This document shows positions 30,648-32,492 of a stretch of 32,492 nucleotides of DNA, piece by piece. Both the position numbers and the translations under genes were made by a program. The stretch comes from Parasitella parasitica. Lineage: Eukaryota > Mucoromycota > Mucoromycetes > Mucorales > Mucoraceae. Each line of letters opens with the position of its first letter. Position 1 is the first letter of the stretch. The notes beneath the pieces are model-generated. The model did no database searches, was not told the origin of the DNA, and saw only the letters and a list, made by a program, of their open reading frames with translations. The stretch covers positions 4,701 to 37,192 of the forward strand of contig MU619310.1 of assembly GCA_025201805.1 (NCBI GenBank), given 5' to 3'.

Positions 30648-32278
30648 TCAAGTGGTATAGCGAAAATTGGGATGGTTATGGCCCAATTCACCAATCTGCT
30701 CGTCAGTGAGGCCATCCAAAAGATAATCTCTTTTGCCCTGTGCTCTTTTTCTGTTTTCCCATCTGCAGTTCAAGGTTGCCAAGGTAGCACTGATCACAAT
30801 GACGCATCCTGCGCATAAATTGATGATATGGCCTGCCTTGTACTCTGGAGCCTCTTCAGCCAAATAGGTCCATGTTGCGACAAGGCCACCCAAGGAACCA
30901 ACACTCACAGCAAAGGCACTTGCAATAGCTCGCACCATGGGACCAGAGGAATTGTTCACCAGCCAAGCAACAAACACAGGGCTTCCGGTGAATGCGCCGC
31001 AAGTTGCAAAGAAGATGGCCATATACCGCACACCAGTAGTTTCTACGGTCAGCAAAATGATAAACGCAATGATGATCAGTGGACCAGCAGCAAAAATCAG
31101 GATAGGGCCGCGAGTTTTGAACCGATCTGAAATGATGGCAGCAGCAATACAGAATACAGTGCCACAGGCATACGGAGGCACTGTCATCAGTTGAGATTTG
31201 ACAGAATCAAAGCCCATAGACGCCAGCAGCGAGGGCATGAAAAGCGCAATCGAGTTCATACATAAAAGAGAGCAGAATAAGCCAACAGACATAAATACAA
31301 TGTTCCAGTTTTTTATGCCGAGGACAAAATGGACGTGCTTCAGCTTGCTTTGCTCGTGAGTCAGTGTTTCAAGGCGGATTCGCATGCACGCAACGTGCTT
31401 TTCTTCCTCTGTCAAGAAGGTAGCGCTCTCGGGAGAATCGGGCAAGACAAAGTAGCACGCAACGCCAGCTGCAAATGTCAAGACGCCCTCAAAAAAGAAA
31501 ATGTTGCGCCAGGTATGCATTATTCCCCAAGGCGGTATCTTGCTAAACCCAATGGCTAGCAGGCCGCCAAATGCACCGGCAAGACTGGCAAATGAAGCAT
31601 AGATGCCAACCCTGGTGACAAGTTCATGACGGCGATAGAACGTAGAGAGCATGTAGGAGATGCCAGGCATGATGCCAGCTTCGGCAGCTCCGAGGAAAGC
31701 ACGAGCCGTGGCCAGTCCAGCATAGCTTGTACAGAATGCAAGACACATGGAAACAATACCAAAGGCAAATACAATCATGGAGAGCCAGATGCGAGGGCCA
31801 AATTTCTTACACATGATATTAGTAGGGCTGCGTATATTTTACATGCATTAGTATTGCCACGTATCTCCTTAAAGGCCTGTTTACGTCTTACATTTCAAAG
31901 AGCACATAGGTTATAAAGAAAGTCGTTAACGTAATGCTGAATCTGTTGCCTGTCAAGTCAAGTTCTTCAGTCATACCAAGATTCTTTGCATTCCCCATGT
32001 TGGATCTATATATATATATGTATGAGCACGCTACTGAATAATTTTTTTTTGTTTTAAAAAAAAGAAGGCATCAGATGTAAATACCTGTCAATAAACGCCA
32101 TAAGGTAAATCAACGTCGCCATAGGTACAATTCTCATGTCAAATTTGCGCCGAATTCTTGCCTCTAACTTGGGATCAATGCTCTCCAGCGCATCGATTTG
32201 ATCTTCGTGCGAATAATTAACAGATTCAACGCCCTTTTCTTTTTCGCTAACGTTGGCGCTGTTATTTTGATCAGACAT
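30648..32278 (-). CDS. MFS transporter, Dal5/Tna1-type anion:cation symporter (3 exons, 495 aa)
   Basis: Exons 32278-32085, 32005-31892 and 31827-30648 (1488 nt). It belongs to the anion:cation symporter (ACS) group that includes yeast Dal5 (allantoate) and Tna1 (nicotinate): a cytosolic acidic N-terminus, IRRKFDMRIVPMATLIYLMAFIDRSNMGNAK at the first membrane helix and loop, FEIPTNIMCKKFGPRIWL (MFS loop 2-3), RAFLGAAEAGIMPGISYMLS (helix 4-5 signature) and YRRHELVTRVGIY. Hydrophobic segments account for the usual 12 helices across both halves, with the central loop carrying LPDSPESATFLTEEEKH, also typical. The substrate is likely a small organic anion, not determinable further. The first intron splits the first-helix Arg codon, and the second lies in the IPTNI motif. 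Start: ATG at 32276-32278. Plasma membrane expected. Confidence 0.92.
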
Positions 32279-32492
32279 GATAATTAAAGTGAATATGGGC
32301 CACAAGATGTTGTGCTATTGCGCTTTATTTTATACAAATTTTAGTTGTTCCACACAGGTTTTTTCTTGTGATCATCTCCCGTCAGATGCGAAAGGGGTTG
32401 TAACCATCAAGTGCACATTTATGACTACAAATAGCATAATGGGAGGGGAAAAAAAAGCGTTTGTGATCCCACGCTTTTTTTTTTTTTTTTTT
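32279..32492. other. Promoter side of the MFS gene, T tract at window end
   Basis: No gene. A TTTTATAC motif near 32327-32334 could be TATA-like for the minus-strand gene. The window ends in a run of 18 T. Confidence 0.4.

Overview
The window is nuclear DNA of a filamentous fungus, most likely an early-diverging Mucoromycota (Mucorales-like) species. Genes are split by short GT-AG introns (about 50-90 nt) that interrupt clear reading frames, spacers are AT-rich with AATAAA-type ends, and the protein types are fungal: a Zn2Cys6 regulator, a kelch surface protein, an F-box/LRR protein and a Dal5/Tna1-type carrier. Genus and species cannot be named from this sequence. The assembly is draft: there is a 10-N gap at 13781-13790 and an 84-nt T run.

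Layout: 1-5350 holds remnants: two unidentified exons on the minus strand, a broken TBC (Rab-GAP) gene, and a decayed zinc-knuckle retroelement protein. 5353-13764 is a compact, healthy gene block: a 9-exon kelch membrane protein, a LACTB2-like metallo-beta-lactamase-fold protein, a CNH-domain protein that converges on it with 25 nt between stop codons, and a DDX42-type DEAD-box helicase whose frame closes only if one intron is GC-AG. 13915-15343 is a DIRS-type retrotransposon remnant (RNase H then tyrosine recombinase). 15835-17628 is an F-box/LRR gene.

18579-21720 is a graveyard of mobile elements: unidentified decayed coding sequence, a micro C2H2 zinc-finger ORF, a degenerate tandem repeat, a Tc1/mariner transposase broken into two oppositely oriented pieces, and the catalytic half of a Fanzor (eukaryotic TnpB homologue, the RNA-guided nuclease family) with its RuvC-I, RuvC-II, zinc-finger and RuvC-III motifs still legible. 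This Fanzor relic is the most interesting object in the window.

22324-32278 returns to normal genes: a mitochondrial-type PPR protein, an FAH-family enzyme, a large Zn2Cys6 transcription factor, a GFA/CENP-V-type zinc protein and an MFS anion:cation symporter. The last four could form a loose metabolic neighbourhood (regulator, catabolic enzyme, transporter), but nothing in the sequence proves co-regulation. Exon boundaries given here were worked out by eye from splice signals and phase; in all eight multi-exon genes the exon lengths sum to a multiple of three.
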